Source: Chryseobacterium scophthalmum
GTDB lineage: Bacteria > Bacteroidota > Bacteroidia > Flavobacteriales > Weeksellaceae
Assembly (NCBI RefSeq): GCF_900143185.1
Contig: NZ_FSRQ01000003.1
Location: 248,001-312,000, forward strand
Direction of reading: 5' to 3'
DNA length: 64,000 nucleotides
Shown here: positions 35,541 to 44,775 of the stretch, one piece after another
Numbering within the stretch: position 1 is the stretch's first letter
How the letters are laid out: each line of letters starts with the position of its first letter
Program-made: the position numbers and the translations under genes
Notes under the pieces: model-generated
Seen by the model: only the letters and a program-made list of their open reading frames with translations
Told to the model about the DNA's origin: nothing
The model's database searches: none

Positions 35541-35678
35541 ATAATTATCCTACAAAATTAGTAGACTAATTGATTTAAATTTTTAAATGATTAATGACCG
35601 AAAAAATCAATAAAGGTGCCGAAACGTATTTTGTTTAATGCCTTTTTATTAAATTAGCGCAACTTAAATTTAATTATA

Positions 35679-36875
35679 ATGATCTCTGGAAAATATCTTG
35701 AAAATCTACAGAACGAGCTGAAAAACATCGAAAATGACGGTCTTTTTAAAAGAGAAAGAATCATCACTTCTCAGCAAAGTGCAGAAATAGAAGCGAACGG
35801 AAAGAAGCTTTTGAACTTTTGTGCCAACAATTATTTGGGATTATCAAACCATCCTGAAGTAATGAAAGCTTCACAGGATATGATTGGTTCTCACGGTTAC
35901 GGAATGTCATCGGTACGTTTTATTTGCGGAACTCAGGATATTCACAAACAGTTGGAAGAAAAAATCGCAGAATTTTTAGGTCTTGAAGATACGATTCTTT
36001 ATGCAGCTTGTTTTGATGCGAATGGTGGAGTTTTCGAACCTTTATTTACAGATGAAGACGCAATTATTTCTGATGAATTGAATCACGCTTCAATTATTGA
36101 CGGAGTTCGTCTTTGTAAAGCGGCGAGATACCGTTACAAAAACAATAATATGGCAGATCTGGAAGCTCAGTTGATTGCTGCTTCCGAAAAAAATCATAGA
36201 TTTAAAATCATCGTTACAGACGGAGTTTTCTCAATGGACGGAATTGTTGCAGATCTGAAAGGAGTTTGTGATCTTGCCGATAAATACGATGCTTTGGTAA
36301 TGGTTGACGATTCTCACGCAACAGGTTTCATCGGAAAAACAGGTCGTGGAACGCATGAAGCTAACGAAGTAATGGGTAGAGTAGATATTATTACTTCTAC
36401 TTTAGGAAAAGCTTTGGGTGGAGCTTTGGGCGGATTTACTTCCGGTAAAAAAGAAATCATCGATATGTTGAGACAGCGTTCTAGACCTTATTTATTCTCA
36501 AACTCTTTGGCTCCAGGAATTGTTGGTGCAGCTTTGAAAGTTTTAGAAATGATTTCTGATGATACTTCACTTCGTGATACCGTAATGGAGAACGCAGAAT
36601 ATTTCAGAACGGAAATGAAAGCAAAAGGTTTTGATATTCCTGATGGAGATGCAGCAATCGTTCCTGTAATGTTGTATGATGCTAAATTATCTCAACAAAT
36701 GGCAGAAAAACTGATGGATGAAGGAATTTATGTAATTGGTTTCTTCTATCCGGTTGTTCCGAAAGAAAAAGCGAGAATCAGAGTACAGCTTTCTGCAGCT
36801 CACACGAGAGAACATTTGGATAAAGCAATTGCTGCTTTTGAAAAAGTAGGAAAAGAATTAGGAGTAATTTCTTAA
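35679..36875 (+). CDS. kbl: Glycine C-acetyltransferase (2-amino-3-ketobutyrate CoA ligase)
   Basis: 398 residues, a fold type I PLP enzyme of the alpha-oxoamine synthase family. The PLP lysine is Lys244 in [14 protein letters not shown], the same number as in E. coli Kbl. Other motifs: [63 protein letters not shown], and VDDSHATGF. It splits 2-amino-3-ketobutyrate with CoA into glycine and acetyl-CoA, the second step of threonine breakdown. The partner threonine dehydrogenase is not in this window. Closed by a hairpin terminator. Confidence 0.96.
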   Translation: MISGKYLENLQNELKNIENDGLFKRERIITSQQSAEIEANGKKLLNFCANNYLGLSNHPEVMKASQDMIGSHGYGMSSVRFICGTQDIHKQLEEKIAEFLGLEDTILYAACFDANGGVFEPLFTDEDAIISDELNHASIIDGVRLCKAARYRYKNNNMADLEAQLIAASEKNHRFKIIVTDGVFSMDGIVADLKGVCDLADKYDALVMVDDSHATGFIGKTGRGTHEANEVMGRVDIITSTLGKALGGALGGFTSGKKEIIDMLRQRSRPYLFSNSLAPGIVGAALKVLEMISDDTSLRDTVMENAEYFRTEMKAKGFDIPDGDAAIVPVMLYDAKLSQQMAEKLMDEGIYVIGFFYPVVPKEKARIRVQLSAAHTREHLDKAIAAFEKVGKELGVIS

Positions 36876-36903
36876 AAAATAAATCATTCTACAATTGTAG
36901 AAT

Positions 36904-36943
36904 AAAAACAGAATTTCTATATTTACGGAAATTCTGTTTTTTT
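36904..36943 (+). terminator. Terminator abutting the next start codon
   Basis: AAAACAGAATTTC and GAAATTCTGTTTT form a perfect stem, followed by a T run that ends directly at the ATG at 36944. The loop contains TATATTTA, one base off a -7 box. Confidence 0.85.
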
Positions 36944-37384
36944 ATGCTTAAAAATATCTTACTAACCCTGCTGTCAATTTTTGTTTTCGCTTCTTGCCAA
37001 ACTAAAACGAATCAATACATTAAGATTTCCGATAAAGCTCAGAAACGACACGGAAAATGGATAGAAAAATATCCTACCGAAGAAGGAACATTAATTACAG
37101 TTGGAAAATATAAGAAAGGTGAAAAAGTAGGAGTCTGGAAAACGACTTTAGAGAACCAGCTTTACCAAAAAGAAAAAATAGGAAGAAAAAAAATTAAAAT
37201 GTTCGTTTATCATCGGAACGGAAATATTATGGAACGCGGACAAAGCAAACTTGATATTTCTGAAAACGAGCGTCACTGGTATTACTTTGGAGACTGGAAG
37301 TTTTACGATGAAAACGGAAAACTGAAATACATAAAAAAATACGCCGATGGTAAAAAAATAGACAGTATTTCTTTTAATAAATAA
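36944..37384 (+). CDS. Lipoprotein with MORN-like repeats
   Basis: 146 residues. Lipoprotein signal peptide (LLSIFVFASC). The mature part contains MORN-like strands: KRHGKWIEKYPTEEGTLITVGKYKKGEKVGVWKT, MFVYHRNGNIMERGQSKL, GDWKFYDENGKLKYIKKYADGKKID. Such repeats in Bacteroidota antitoxin-like or surface proteins have no known enzyme function. The ATG directly follows the kbl terminator's T run, leaving no room for a conventional leader after it; the gene may be read from a promoter inside the hairpin loop or by read-through. Confidence 0.8.
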   Translation: MLKNILLTLLSIFVFASCQTKTNQYIKISDKAQKRHGKWIEKYPTEEGTLITVGKYKKGEKVGVWKTTLENQLYQKEKIGRKKIKMFVYHRNGNIMERGQSKLDISENERHWYYFGDWKFYDENGKLKYIKKYADGKKIDSISFNK

Positions 37385-37467
37385 TTATTGTTCATAAACA
37401 TAAATTATTTTGTTGTCGAATATAGAATTGTTTTATTTTTAGCAAATTAATATTTCAAGAATCTTCG

Positions 37468-38118
37468 ATGAAAAAAAATCTACTTCTGTTTTTTATTTTT
37501 GTTTTATCAATACAGCTTTCTGCGCAGTCTGAGGATTTTAAATCAATTATTACGGTCAGTACATTTTCGCCGTTTCGAGATCAACGATACAATGTTGGTT
37601 ATATGCATAAATTGTCTGAAAGATGGTGGATCGGTGCCGAACTAGGGTATGGTTCTGAAGGAATTACACCTTTTAACCATAATGACTTCAAGGGGAAATT
37701 TAATATGTTTGAAATCCGGCCTGAAGTTTTTTATAGTTTAAACCCCGACTCCAGATTAAAACATTTGATTTCGGCAGAAGTTTTTTACTTAAATCATAAA
37801 GGAAATAATGTGAGTGGAAATTATTATAATGAAAATGACAATTACTATTCATTCAGTTCTGCAGATTACAAACGAACTAAAGCAGGATTAAATATCAATT
37901 ACAGTATCATGCTTCACAAAGAATCGTCTTGGTTCGGATTTATGCCTAAAATTGGTTTCGGAATCAGACAAAGTGATATTTCTTACAGCAATGTGATGAA
38001 TCGGGAAGAAAGATATGAGCCGACCGATGGATTGCCATTTCAATTTTTGCTGAATAAGGAAGGTTCTAAACTTGGTTTTAATTTTAATATTGATATCAAA
38101 CTTATTTTTAAATTTTAA
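37468..38118 (+). CDS. Predicted outer-membrane beta-barrel protein
   Basis: 216 residues with a signal peptide ending LSIQLSAQ. The remainder has alternating strands (RYNVGYMHKLSERWWIGAELGYGSEG, FEIRPEVFYSL, FMPKIGFGIRQSD) and ends in LGFNFNIDIKLIFKF, with a C-terminal aromatic as in outer-membrane barrels. Probably an eight-stranded barrel of the OmpA/DUF3575 kind. Function unknown. No clear promoter box was found in the 83-base gap upstream. Confidence 0.75.
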   Translation: MKKNLLLFFIFVLSIQLSAQSEDFKSIITVSTFSPFRDQRYNVGYMHKLSERWWIGAELGYGSEGITPFNHNDFKGKFNMFEIRPEVFYSLNPDSRLKHLISAEVFYLNHKGNNVSGNYYNENDNYYSFSSADYKRTKAGLNINYSIMLHKESSWFGFMPKIGFGIRQSDISYSNVMNREERYEPTDGLPFQFLLNKEGSKLGFNFNIDIKLIFKF

Positions 38119-38186
38119 AATAATTCAATTAATCTTCTTTAATCATCATTTTCTCATATAAAATTCACTTTTTTTCTGAAATAAAC

Positions 38187-38194
38187 TATCTTTG
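38187..38194 (+). promoter_or_regulatory. -7 box TATCTTTG for hemJ
   Basis: This is an exact consensus match 16 bases before the ATG at 38211. Confidence 0.7.
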
Positions 38195-38210
38195 CACACA
38201 AATTTTTACG

Positions 38211-38765
38211 ATGCTTTATACCATCATCAAGGCGTTACACATTATTTTTATGGTCAGTTATTTTGCGGGAATTTTTTATCTCGTGAGGATTTTCGTGTAC
38301 TATAAAGATACCGATGCTTTTTCTGACGAAAAAAAGACAATTCTGAGAGAGCAATACACGTTTATGGCTCGAAGATTATGGAACATTATCACTGTTCCTG
38401 CAGGAGTTATCATGACCGTTTGTGGTTTGATTATGATCTTTTTGAATTCGGGATTAATGAAAATGCCATGGTTTCATTTAAAACTGACTTTCCTGATCGG
38501 ATTGGCAATTTACCATTACTGGTGCTGGAAAAAAGTGAAAAAATTAGTCGAGCTCAACGGAAATACTTTAGAAACAGCCAATTTAAAATTAAGACAAGCG
38601 AACGAAATCGCCACATTTATTTTATTTTTGGTAGTTTTTACCGTTATTTTAAAATATCAGGTTATTGAATATTGGTGGCAATTAATCTTAGGATTTTTCG
38701 TTCTGGTATTTTTAATCATGATGACGGTGAAGCTGGTGAATAAGAAAGGGAAAAGTAAAAAGTAA
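38211..38765 (+). CDS. hemJ: Protoporphyrinogen IX oxidase HemJ
   Basis: 184 residues, a membrane protein with four to five helices. The HemJ pattern is clear: ALHIIFMVSYFAGIFYLVRIFVYY with the conserved His10, then YTFMARRLWNIITVPAGVIMTVCG, and WFHLKLTFLIGLAIYHYWCW with the conserved Lys and His. HemJ oxidises protoporphyrinogen IX in haem synthesis in many bacteria without HemG or HemY. The C-terminal KKGKSKK and stop are encoded inside a heptad array (GTAAAAA units), so the basic tail may come from the repeat. Own promoter. Confidence 0.9.
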   Translation: MLYTIIKALHIIFMVSYFAGIFYLVRIFVYYKDTDAFSDEKKTILREQYTFMARRLWNIITVPAGVIMTVCGLIMIFLNSGLMKMPWFHLKLTFLIGLAIYHYWCWKKVKKLVELNGNTLETANLKLRQANEIATFILFLVVFTVILKYQVIEYWWQLILGFFVLVFLIMMTVKLVNKKGKSKK

Positions 38766-38869
38766 AAAGAGCCAAGTAAAAATTAATAAAGTTAATAGTG
38801 AATGGTCGATTGTGAGTTAATGTAACGCCAATTATCTAAAACCTAATTCCTATAACCTAAAACCTAAAT
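38755..38869 (+). repeat. Heptad arrays filling the hemJ-gldF gap
   Basis: From 38755 to 38818 nine units, eight of exactly 7 bases, all begin with G or a G-like position (GTAAAAA twice, then GAGCCAA and others; one unit has 8 bases). From 38828 to 38869 six units in register are of the CCTAAAA/CCTAATT type and end 5 bases before the gldF ATG. The left array overlaps the hemJ stop codon. Left is G-first, right is C-first. Confidence 0.7.
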
Positions 38870-38874
38870 AAAAC

Positions 38875-39603
38875 ATGTTTGCAATTTTAAAAAAAGAACT
38901 TTGGAGTTATTTTGGCAACTGGAGCGCGTGGATCATCATTGCGGCATTCAGTCTGATAACGACTTTGTTTCTGTTTTTCTTCGAAAATGATTCTAATATT
39001 TTCGACATCGGAATGGCATCTTTACAGAGCTATTTCGTTTTGGTACCTTGGTTACTGATGTTTATTATTCCGGCGTTGTCGATGAAAACTTTTGCGGAAG
39101 AACAACAAACGGGAACTTTAAACTGGTTATTTTCTCAACCTTTGAAAGTTTCAGATTTGGTTTCAGGGAAATTTCTTTCTGTTTGGGTGGTCGGAATTTT
39201 ATGTCTGATTCCTTCTGTCATTTATTTCTATACGGTTTACGTTTTGGGAGTTCCTGAAGGAAATATTGATATGGGAATGACTTTCGGAAGCTATTTCGGT
39301 TTAATTATTTTGATTGCTGCTTTTTCGGGAGTTGGAATCTTGGCTTCATCGCTTTCTCAAAACCAGATCATGGCTTACCTTTTGGGAGTTTTCATGTGTT
39401 TCATCATGTATTTCGGAATCGAACAATTGGCAAGTTATAAATTGTTGGGCGGAGCAGATTTTATTTTGCAGAATGTAGGTTTTTATCAACATTTCTTAGG
39501 CTTTACAAGAGGTCTTATTGATTTTAAAGATGTTGCCTATTTTATTTTTATCATTGGTCTTACCTTGACATTGTCTAATCATTTTATCAATAAAAAGAAG
39601 TAA
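38875..39603 (+). CDS. gldF: Gliding motility ABC transporter permease GldF
   Basis: 242 residues with six hydrophobic segments. It starts MFAILKKELWSYFGNWSAW, contains FVLVPWLLMFIIPALSMKTFAEEQQTGTLNWLFSQPLKVSDLVSGKF, and ends HFINKKK, as in ABC-2 permeases of the GldF family. In Flavobacterium johnsoniae GldF, GldG and the ATPase GldA form an ABC complex needed for gliding. GldG follows after 4 bases. gldA is not in this window. Preceded by a heptad array. Confidence 0.93.
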   Translation: MFAILKKELWSYFGNWSAWIIIAAFSLITTLFLFFFENDSNIFDIGMASLQSYFVLVPWLLMFIIPALSMKTFAEEQQTGTLNWLFSQPLKVSDLVSGKFLSVWVVGILCLIPSVIYFYTVYVLGVPEGNIDMGMTFGSYFGLIILIAAFSGVGILASSLSQNQIMAYLLGVFMCFIMYFGIEQLASYKLLGGADFILQNVGFYQHFLGFTRGLIDFKDVAYFIFIIGLTLTLSNHFINKKK

Positions 39604-39607
39604 AAAC

Positions 39608-41275
39608 ATGAAGAAGATCAACCTAAAATCTCCGTTTGCCATTTTATTGATTGGAACTTTTGCAGTCGCATTAATTCTTGCATTTTCAGGCATCAGATTA
39701 GATTTAACGAAAGAAAAAAGATATACACTTTCAGATAGTACATTAAAAGTTTTAGAATCGGTTAAAAAACCTTTAACGGTAGATGTTTACTTAGAAGGAG
39801 ATTTCCCGGCAAGCTTTAAACAGCTTCAGAGCGAAACCAAGTTTATGCTTGAAGAGTTCAGAAAAATCAATCCAAAAATAGATTTTAAATTCATCGATCC
39901 CATTAAAACAAAAATGTCGCAGGACACTTTGATGGCAATGGGAATGCAGCCTTCAATACTTCCGGATATCAAAGACGGAAAAGTTTCGCAGATTACTCTA
40001 TTTCCTTATGCTGTTGTAAAGTATAACCAAAGAGGAGTTTCTATTCCGTTAGTTGTACAGCAATCTAATATCAATGCGGAAGAGCAATTGAGAAAATCGA
40101 TTGAAAATTTAGAATATAATTTAGTTTCAAACATCAAAGCAGTTGCTTCAGATAAAAGAAAAAAAATAGGAATTCTTGTGAATCAGGATGAGCTGAATCC
40201 TCGTGAATTTGAAGGATTTATGAATCTTGCCTTAGAAAGTTATGATGCAGGACCGATTGTTCCAAAAAATAATGTAGAAATTACTCAGGCAGACGTCCCT
40301 TTACTGAAACAAATGAGCGCTTTGGTGATTGCAAAGCCAAGAAAAGCTTTTACAGACGGTGAAAAAGTTATTCTGGATCAGTACATCATGAACGGCGGAA
40401 AAACACTTTGGATGATCGATGCGGTAAACGCTGAAATGGATACTTTAACGAGATCTAAAAAAGTAATGCCTTTCCCGGTTGATATCAATATGACTGATTT
40501 CTTTTTTAATTATGGTTTAAGAATCAATCCGGCTTTGGTAAAAGATGTAAAAAAGTATGCACTTTTAAAACTGGTTACCGGTGAAGTTGGAGGAAATGCA
40601 CAATACACAAGTCTTCCGTGGCCATATTTTCCTTTGGGAATTGCAGAACACGATCATCCGATCACAAAAAATATCAATCCTGTAAAACTGGAATTTCCTA
40701 CATCAATTGATACTTTGGGCGGAAGAAAATTTAAAACTCATGTTTTATTTGAATCGAGTGAAAGAACTTTATTAAAGCAGGTTCCGAATTATGTTGAGCT
40801 AAAAGAAATTTCCAGCGTAGACAGTCTCGGACAAATGGAAAAACCAAGCACACCGAAAATTTTTGCCGTTGCTCTGGAAGGAAAATTTAATTCTGCTTAT
40901 GCTTCAAGAATTGAAAGAAAATCTTATCCTGGCTTTAAAGCAACAAGTCCGGAAAATAAAATGATCGTGATTGCAGATGGTGATGTCGGAAGAAATAAAA
41001 TCATTAAAGGTCAAGCTTTACCTTTGGGAGTTGATATGCTGACTGACGAACAATTTGGTAACGAACAGTTCCTTAGAAATGCTTTAGATTATCTTCTAGA
41101 CGACAGCAATCTGATGGAACTGAGAAATAGAAACATTGAAGAACGTCTTCTTGATCGTCACAGAATCGCTGATGAAAGAACAAATTGGCAATACCTGAAT
41201 TTACTATTACCTTTAGCAATAATCGGACTTTTAGGAGGGTTATTCTTCTGGTTAAGAAAAAAGAAATTTGGATAG
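39608..41275 (+). CDS. gldG: Gliding motility ABC-type protein GldG
   Basis: 555 residues. N-terminal membrane anchor (PFAILLIGTFAVALILAFSG), then an extracytoplasmic region with RLDLTKEKRYTLSDSTLKVLESVKKPLTVDVYLEGDFPASFKQLQSE, typical of GldG and related ABC-2 auxiliary proteins, and a C-terminal helix LNLLLPLAIIGLLGGLFFWLRKKKFG. It works with GldF, probably in the inner membrane facing the periplasm. Start ATG is 4 bases past gldF, so the two are translationally linked. Ends in a hairpin terminator. Confidence 0.93.
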   Translation: MKKINLKSPFAILLIGTFAVALILAFSGIRLDLTKEKRYTLSDSTLKVLESVKKPLTVDVYLEGDFPASFKQLQSETKFMLEEFRKINPKIDFKFIDPIKTKMSQDTLMAMGMQPSILPDIKDGKVSQITLFPYAVVKYNQRGVSIPLVVQQSNINAEEQLRKSIENLEYNLVSNIKAVASDKRKKIGILVNQDELNPREFEGFMNLALESYDAGPIVPKNNVEITQADVPLLKQMSALVIAKPRKAFTDGEKVILDQYIMNGGKTLWMIDAVNAEMDTLTRSKKVMPFPVDINMTDFFFNYGLRINPALVKDVKKYALLKLVTGEVGGNAQYTSLPWPYFPLGIAEHDHPITKNINPVKLEFPTSIDTLGGRKFKTHVLFESSERTLLKQVPNYVELKEISSVDSLGQMEKPSTPKIFAVALEGKFNSAYASRIERKSYPGFKATSPENKMIVIADGDVGRNKIIKGQALPLGVDMLTDEQFGNEQFLRNALDYLLDDSNLMELRNRNIEERLLDRHRIADERTNWQYLNLLLPLAIIGLLGGLFFWLRKKKFG

Positions 41276-41285
41276 AATGATATAG

Positions 41286-41316
41286 AAAAAGAGAAACTGT
41301 GAGGTTTCTCTTTTTT
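41286..41316 (+). terminator. Rho-independent terminator
   Basis: AAAAAGAGAAAC and GTTTCTCTTTTT pair perfectly around a short loop, followed by T residues. Confidence 0.85.
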
Positions 41317-41447
41317 GTTTTTTACGGGAAAGAATAAAATCATTTTTTAAGTTTTACAATTTCAATTTATTATGTTCATCTTCAATCTATTTTGTCATTT
41401 TATTTTTTGCTGTGATCCAAAAGGAAAATCATATTTCATAATTTTAA

Positions 41448-41747
41448 TCAAATGGTTATAAAAAACCAAAGCTCAAATAATATTATTGGAATGTTGGTCA
41501 ATAATAAAATGTAACATCTTTTTTTATTCTCTCTTATTCTTAAAATGATAAAAGCCATATTTAAAACAGTTAAGAAAATTGAAATGCCATGAAATGCAAA
41601 GACAACCAATACTGAAAATGCCCATAAGTTATGTAATTCTCCATATCGATAAGAGTTAGTAACGATTATTTTTGGCAATATAAAAGCAACTAACAAAATA
41701 GTATAGGATATAATCGTAAAAAGTTTAATGTTATATTTTATTTCCAC
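41448..41747 (-). CDS. Small membrane protein of unknown function
   Basis: 99 residues from a GTG start at 41747. Three predicted membrane segments: YTILLVAFILPKIIV, FSVLVVFAFHGISIFLTVLNMAFIIL and CYILLLTNIPIILFELWFFITI. No family recognised. Very low GC. It lies between the gldG terminator and a leftward secreted peptidase-like gene. The region 41317-41447 before it shows nothing else. Confidence 0.55.
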   Translation of the reverse strand: MEIKYNIKLFTIISYTILLVAFILPKIIVTNSYRYGELHNLWAFSVLVVFAFHGISIFLTVLNMAFIILRIRENKKRCYILLLTNIPIILFELWFFITI

Positions 41748-41807
41748 TGATGTTTTATTATAAATATTATTTTTTCAAAGATTATCTCTTAAAGAATAGA
41801 TTGATAA

Positions 41808-42935
41808 TTAATTTTTAAGTCTATTTGGAAATTCATCTGTTTTCGAAATCTCTTTAATTTTTTTTCTCAAAACATCGTTGAGGTTTTCATTTTTCTTTAA
41901 AATTTTCATTTGCAAAAACTTTAAAAGATCTTCATCAGATTTTGTATTGCTGAACGCTTCAATCAATCCATTTTTGCCTTTTCTTTCGATGATGAGGTCA
42001 CAAAGCAAACCACCAATCACGTATTGTGGATTTGTATTTTCGTCTAGTTTGTAAAATTCAAATGGATTTGATAAATTGATTTCTTTATTTTTTTCTAAAT
42101 ATTCGTGTACTCTTTTGGTGTGATAAACCAGAGATTTTCCGAAATGCGCTTTTTCACCTGATAAGTAAGCTGAAATTCCTGTCAAAAGTAAGTAATTGGC
42201 ATTGGGATAAGATTTATTAATGAAGTGAGTAATTTCGTGATAATGATTGGCTCCTGCATTTTCTGTTGCAAAAATAAAATTATTTTGAATTTCATAATAA
42301 CCACATTCTTTAGACATTCCTTTGCTGAAAATATATTCGTAACCTAAAATATCATAAATGTTGTCACAGTCTTTTGCAATAAAATACGTGAGTTTTTCAG
42401 GTTTGAGATTGAAAGTTTCACACAATTCAGAATAAAATTTCTCTGCTTGTGAAACCTCTTCTTGGTTTAAAATATAATCTGGTCTGTAGAAATAAGTAAT
42501 GTTGCTTGATGAATGAGATTTCCAGCTTTTTGTGTAGTCGAAAAGATAATTAGACAGTTTGTAATTTCCATTTTCTCTTTTAGCTAAAACATTGGCAATC
42601 GCAAAAACCGATTTGTTTTCTCCTTCAAAAATAGATTTAATAAGATAAGAATCTTCCGAAAGAGGATTTACACTTAAAATATGATTAGAAAAATTCCAAT
42701 TCATTAATGACGGATTGATAACCCCTTCGATATTAAGAATATTAAAGTTTTTTAAATCTTTGGTTTCAGCAATATTCCAATATTCTTTTGAATTTGTTTT
42801 CAAATAAGACTGCCAAAGATCTACAATCGTTTTTACATCTTTATTTTCAATATTTACATTGAAGTTTGTGGTGTATGTTTGCGAATTAAAGTAGGATGTT
42901 GTATAAATAAGAAAGAACAGAATATTTTTTTTCAT
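41808..42935 (-). CDS. Exported HExxH protein, putative zinc metallopeptidase
   Basis: 375 residues with a signal peptide (MKKNILFFLIYTTSYFNSQ). A single zinc motif HEITH lies around residue 230, in NHYHEITHFINKSYPNANYLLLTGISAYLSG; the downstream helix with Glu is compatible with a gluzincin (MA clan) arrangement. The rest does not match a family I know. The N-terminal part (20-140) resembles an NTF2-like or DUF domain. It would act in the periplasm or outside. A TATATTTG box lies 38 bases upstream. Confidence 0.65.
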   Translation of the reverse strand: MKKNILFFLIYTTSYFNSQTYTTNFNVNIENKDVKTIVDLWQSYLKTNSKEYWNIAETKDLKNFNILNIEGVINPSLMNWNFSNHILSVNPLSEDSYLIKSIFEGENKSVFAIANVLAKRENGNYKLSNYLFDYTKSWKSHSSSNITYFYRPDYILNQEEVSQAEKFYSELCETFNLKPEKLTYFIAKDCDNIYDILGYEYIFSKGMSKECGYYEIQNNFIFATENAGANHYHEITHFINKSYPNANYLLLTGISAYLSGEKAHFGKSLVYHTKRVHEYLEKNKEINLSNPFEFYKLDENTNPQYVIGGLLCDLIIERKGKNGLIEAFSNTKSDEDLLKFLQMKILKKNENLNDVLRKKIKEISKTDEFPNRLKN

Positions 42936-42973
42936 AAACCCAAAAATAATTTATAGAGACCTTTTAAGCCAAC

Positions 42974-42981
42974 CAAATATA
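42974..42981 (-). promoter_or_regulatory. -7 box TATATTTG for the HExxH gene
   Basis: CAAATATA on the + strand is TATATTTG on the minus strand, 38 bases upstream of the ATG. The remainder of the 42936-43260 gap is AT-rich; no gene or clear promoter for YceI was identified in it. Confidence 0.6.
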
Positions 42982-43260
42982 AAACAAATCCTAATTAAAA
43001 TCACCTTGCAAAGAAAAATCATACTATTGAAAACTCCATCAATTCTACCAATATGATTTAACATTCAGAACAATTTCTAGGATTTAACGATTATTAAACT
43101 TCAATTTTCAAAAGTTTTTTATAATTTTAGTCTTTTCTTATCCTATGTTAATCATTAAGCCTTCAAATTTTCGGAGGTTTGCAGAGTCAAAACAATAAAA
43201 TAAAAGTTTTGAGGTTTTATTGAGACAACAAACAATATTAATATTAAATACATTAAAAAA

Positions 43261-43935
43261 ATGAAGAAAATTGGCGTAATCGCTTTGGCAAGTTTAGGTT
43301 TACTTCTTGCATCGTGTGGTGATAAAAAAGAAGCTGCAACTGCAGGTCAGGAACAAACAGTAGCTGAAAAGCAAGGTGATGTTTTCACTGTTGATGCAGC
43401 TGCATCTAAAGTAAACTGGAAAGCTTTCCACAAAGGAGGTTTTGCTCCACGTTGGGGAACTTTAGCAATTTCTACGGGAGAATTATCTGTTGCGGATAAT
43501 CAATTGGCATCTGGTGAATTTGTAATCGATATGAAGTCGATCAAAGTAGATCCTGCTTCTGTAACTGAAAAAGACAAAAAATATACAGATCTTGAAGGTC
43601 ACCTTAAAAATGCTGACTTCTTCGACGTAGAAAAACACCCGACTGCTGATTTCAAAATCACTAAAGTTGAAGATCTTGCTGCAGGTGCTCAAAACGCTGT
43701 AGAAGGTGCTAACAAAACGGTAAGCGGAAACCTAACTTTATTAGGTAAAACAATGAACGTGACTTTCCCTGCAAAAGTAGAAATCGTAGATAAATCTGCT
43801 ACTTTGAAAGCTCAATTCACTGTAAACCGTGCTGACTGGGGAATCAAATTCGGAACTGACGAAACTGATCCAGCAGAATGGATGATCAGCAAAGATATCG
43901 AAATCGGTATCGATGTAAAAGCTGCTCAAAAATAA
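43261..43935 (+). CDS. YceI-like lipoprotein
   Basis: 224 residues. Lipobox LASC gives Cys19 as the lipidated residue. The mature protein is a YceI-type lipocalin fold (about 45-222): FTVDAAASKVNWKAFHKGGFAPRWGTLAISTGELSV, a LEGHLKNADFFDVEKHPTADFKITKV segment, and DWGIKFGTDE. YceI proteins bind isoprenoid or fatty molecules in the periplasm. Codon use is uniform and biased towards GCT/GAA, suggesting high expression. A terminator and a structured repeat follow. Confidence 0.93.
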   Translation: MKKIGVIALASLGLLLASCGDKKEAATAGQEQTVAEKQGDVFTVDAAASKVNWKAFHKGGFAPRWGTLAISTGELSVADNQLASGEFVIDMKSIKVDPASVTEKDKKYTDLEGHLKNADFFDVEKHPTADFKITKVEDLAAGAQNAVEGANKTVSGNLTLLGKTMNVTFPAKVEIVDKSATLKAQFTVNRADWGIKFGTDETDPAEWMISKDIEIGIDVKAAQK

Positions 43936-43957
43936 TTCTGAACACCAATAAATTACG

Positions 43958-43989
43958 AAGACATCTGTAGAAATGCAGATGTCTTTTTT
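43958..43989 (+). terminator. Rho-independent terminator
   Basis: AAGACATCTG pairs perfectly with CAGATGTCTT, followed by TTTTT. Confidence 0.85.
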
Positions 43990-44019
43990 GTTTTTAGCCA
44001 AAATTTGATAAAAAGGTAC

Positions 44020-44220
44020 GACCTAAGAAACTGTAGCGTTAATAAAATTTACAATAAATCCGTTAAAAAATTCCCACTGTTTGAGCATGTTCAAAATTCA
44101 GAAACGAAGCAATAATTATTGTTTCATGCGAGTTTTGGGAATTTTAGGATTGATTGTAAATTTTTAGCGGAAGGTTCCAGTCTTGAATTTTTGGTCCGTT
44201 TGCTTCAAGGCAAAAGGACA
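44020..44220 (+). repeat. Convergent-gene repeat, copy 2 (~200 bp, structured)
   Basis: This is homologous to 11061-11283, in the same strand orientation. Shared words include GACCTA, GTAGCGTTAA, CCCACTGTTTGAG, CGAGTTTTGGG, ATTTTAGGATTG and TTCCAGTCTTGAA. The end hairpin is GTCCGTTTGC with GCAAAAGGAC; in copy 1 the same position uses different paired bases, so the structure is kept while sequence varies. It lies between the YceI terminator and a leftward gene. The internal loop sequences (about 70 bases) differ most. Confidence 0.8.
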
Positions 44221-44248
44221 TTTGTAATAAAAGCTTTTAGAAAATTAT

Positions 44249-44761
44249 TTACTTAAAACCTTGTTCTTTCTTCCATTTCCTCAATCTCAATCTTGCATTA
44301 GAATAAGGTGAAGAAGTATTAAACTGAATCATTCTTCCTAAAGTATATTTTTCATACCAACTGGTTCCGTAAAGTTGATCATTCGATTTTGAATTGATGA
44401 GAACTAAAATTTTTTCTACAGTAGAATCAAGTTTTAATTTCAATTCACAGAAATCTTCATTTTCGTAATCTTGATAGAATTTCTGTGCAAGTTTTCCTAG
44501 TTCATTCCATTTGTATCCTGTTTCGGGAAAATCTACTATTTCATTCAATTCTTTTTTTGAATTCCATTTTAAAACCAATTCTCCCCAACCAATCAGATAA
44601 GAAAGAAGATTTTTTACTGACATTTCGGTTCCTTTTGAATGACCTTCCAAAGTTTTTACATCACTCAAGTCTTCAGGAATCGAATTGATTTCTGCCTTTA
44701 GTTTTTTATAATTCGATTCAATCGCAATGATTAATTCTTCTTTATTGGATGGGATTGCCAT
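44249..44761 (-). CDS. ClbS/DfsB family four-helix bundle protein
   Basis: 170 residues: MAIPSNKEELIIAIESNYKKLKAEINSIPEDL, then EMSVKNLLSYLIGWGELVLKW, GYKWNELGKLAQKFYQDY, TSWYEKYTLGRMIQFNTSSPYSNARLRLRKWKKEQGF. This order matches the ClbS/DfsB (DUF1706) family, relatives of DinB. ClbS in E. coli protects cells that make colibactin, but most relatives have no known substrate. It is the last gene of a likely three-gene leftward unit behind an ABC ATPase (14-base gap). Confidence 0.88.
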   Translation of the reverse strand: MAIPSNKEELIIAIESNYKKLKAEINSIPEDLSDVKTLEGHSKGTEMSVKNLLSYLIGWGELVLKWNSKKELNEIVDFPETGYKWNELGKLAQKFYQDYENEDFCELKLKLDSTVEKILVLINSKSNDQLYGTSWYEKYTLGRMIQFNTSSPYSNARLRLRKWKKEQGFK

Positions 44762-44775
44762 GAAATTATGTGTAT

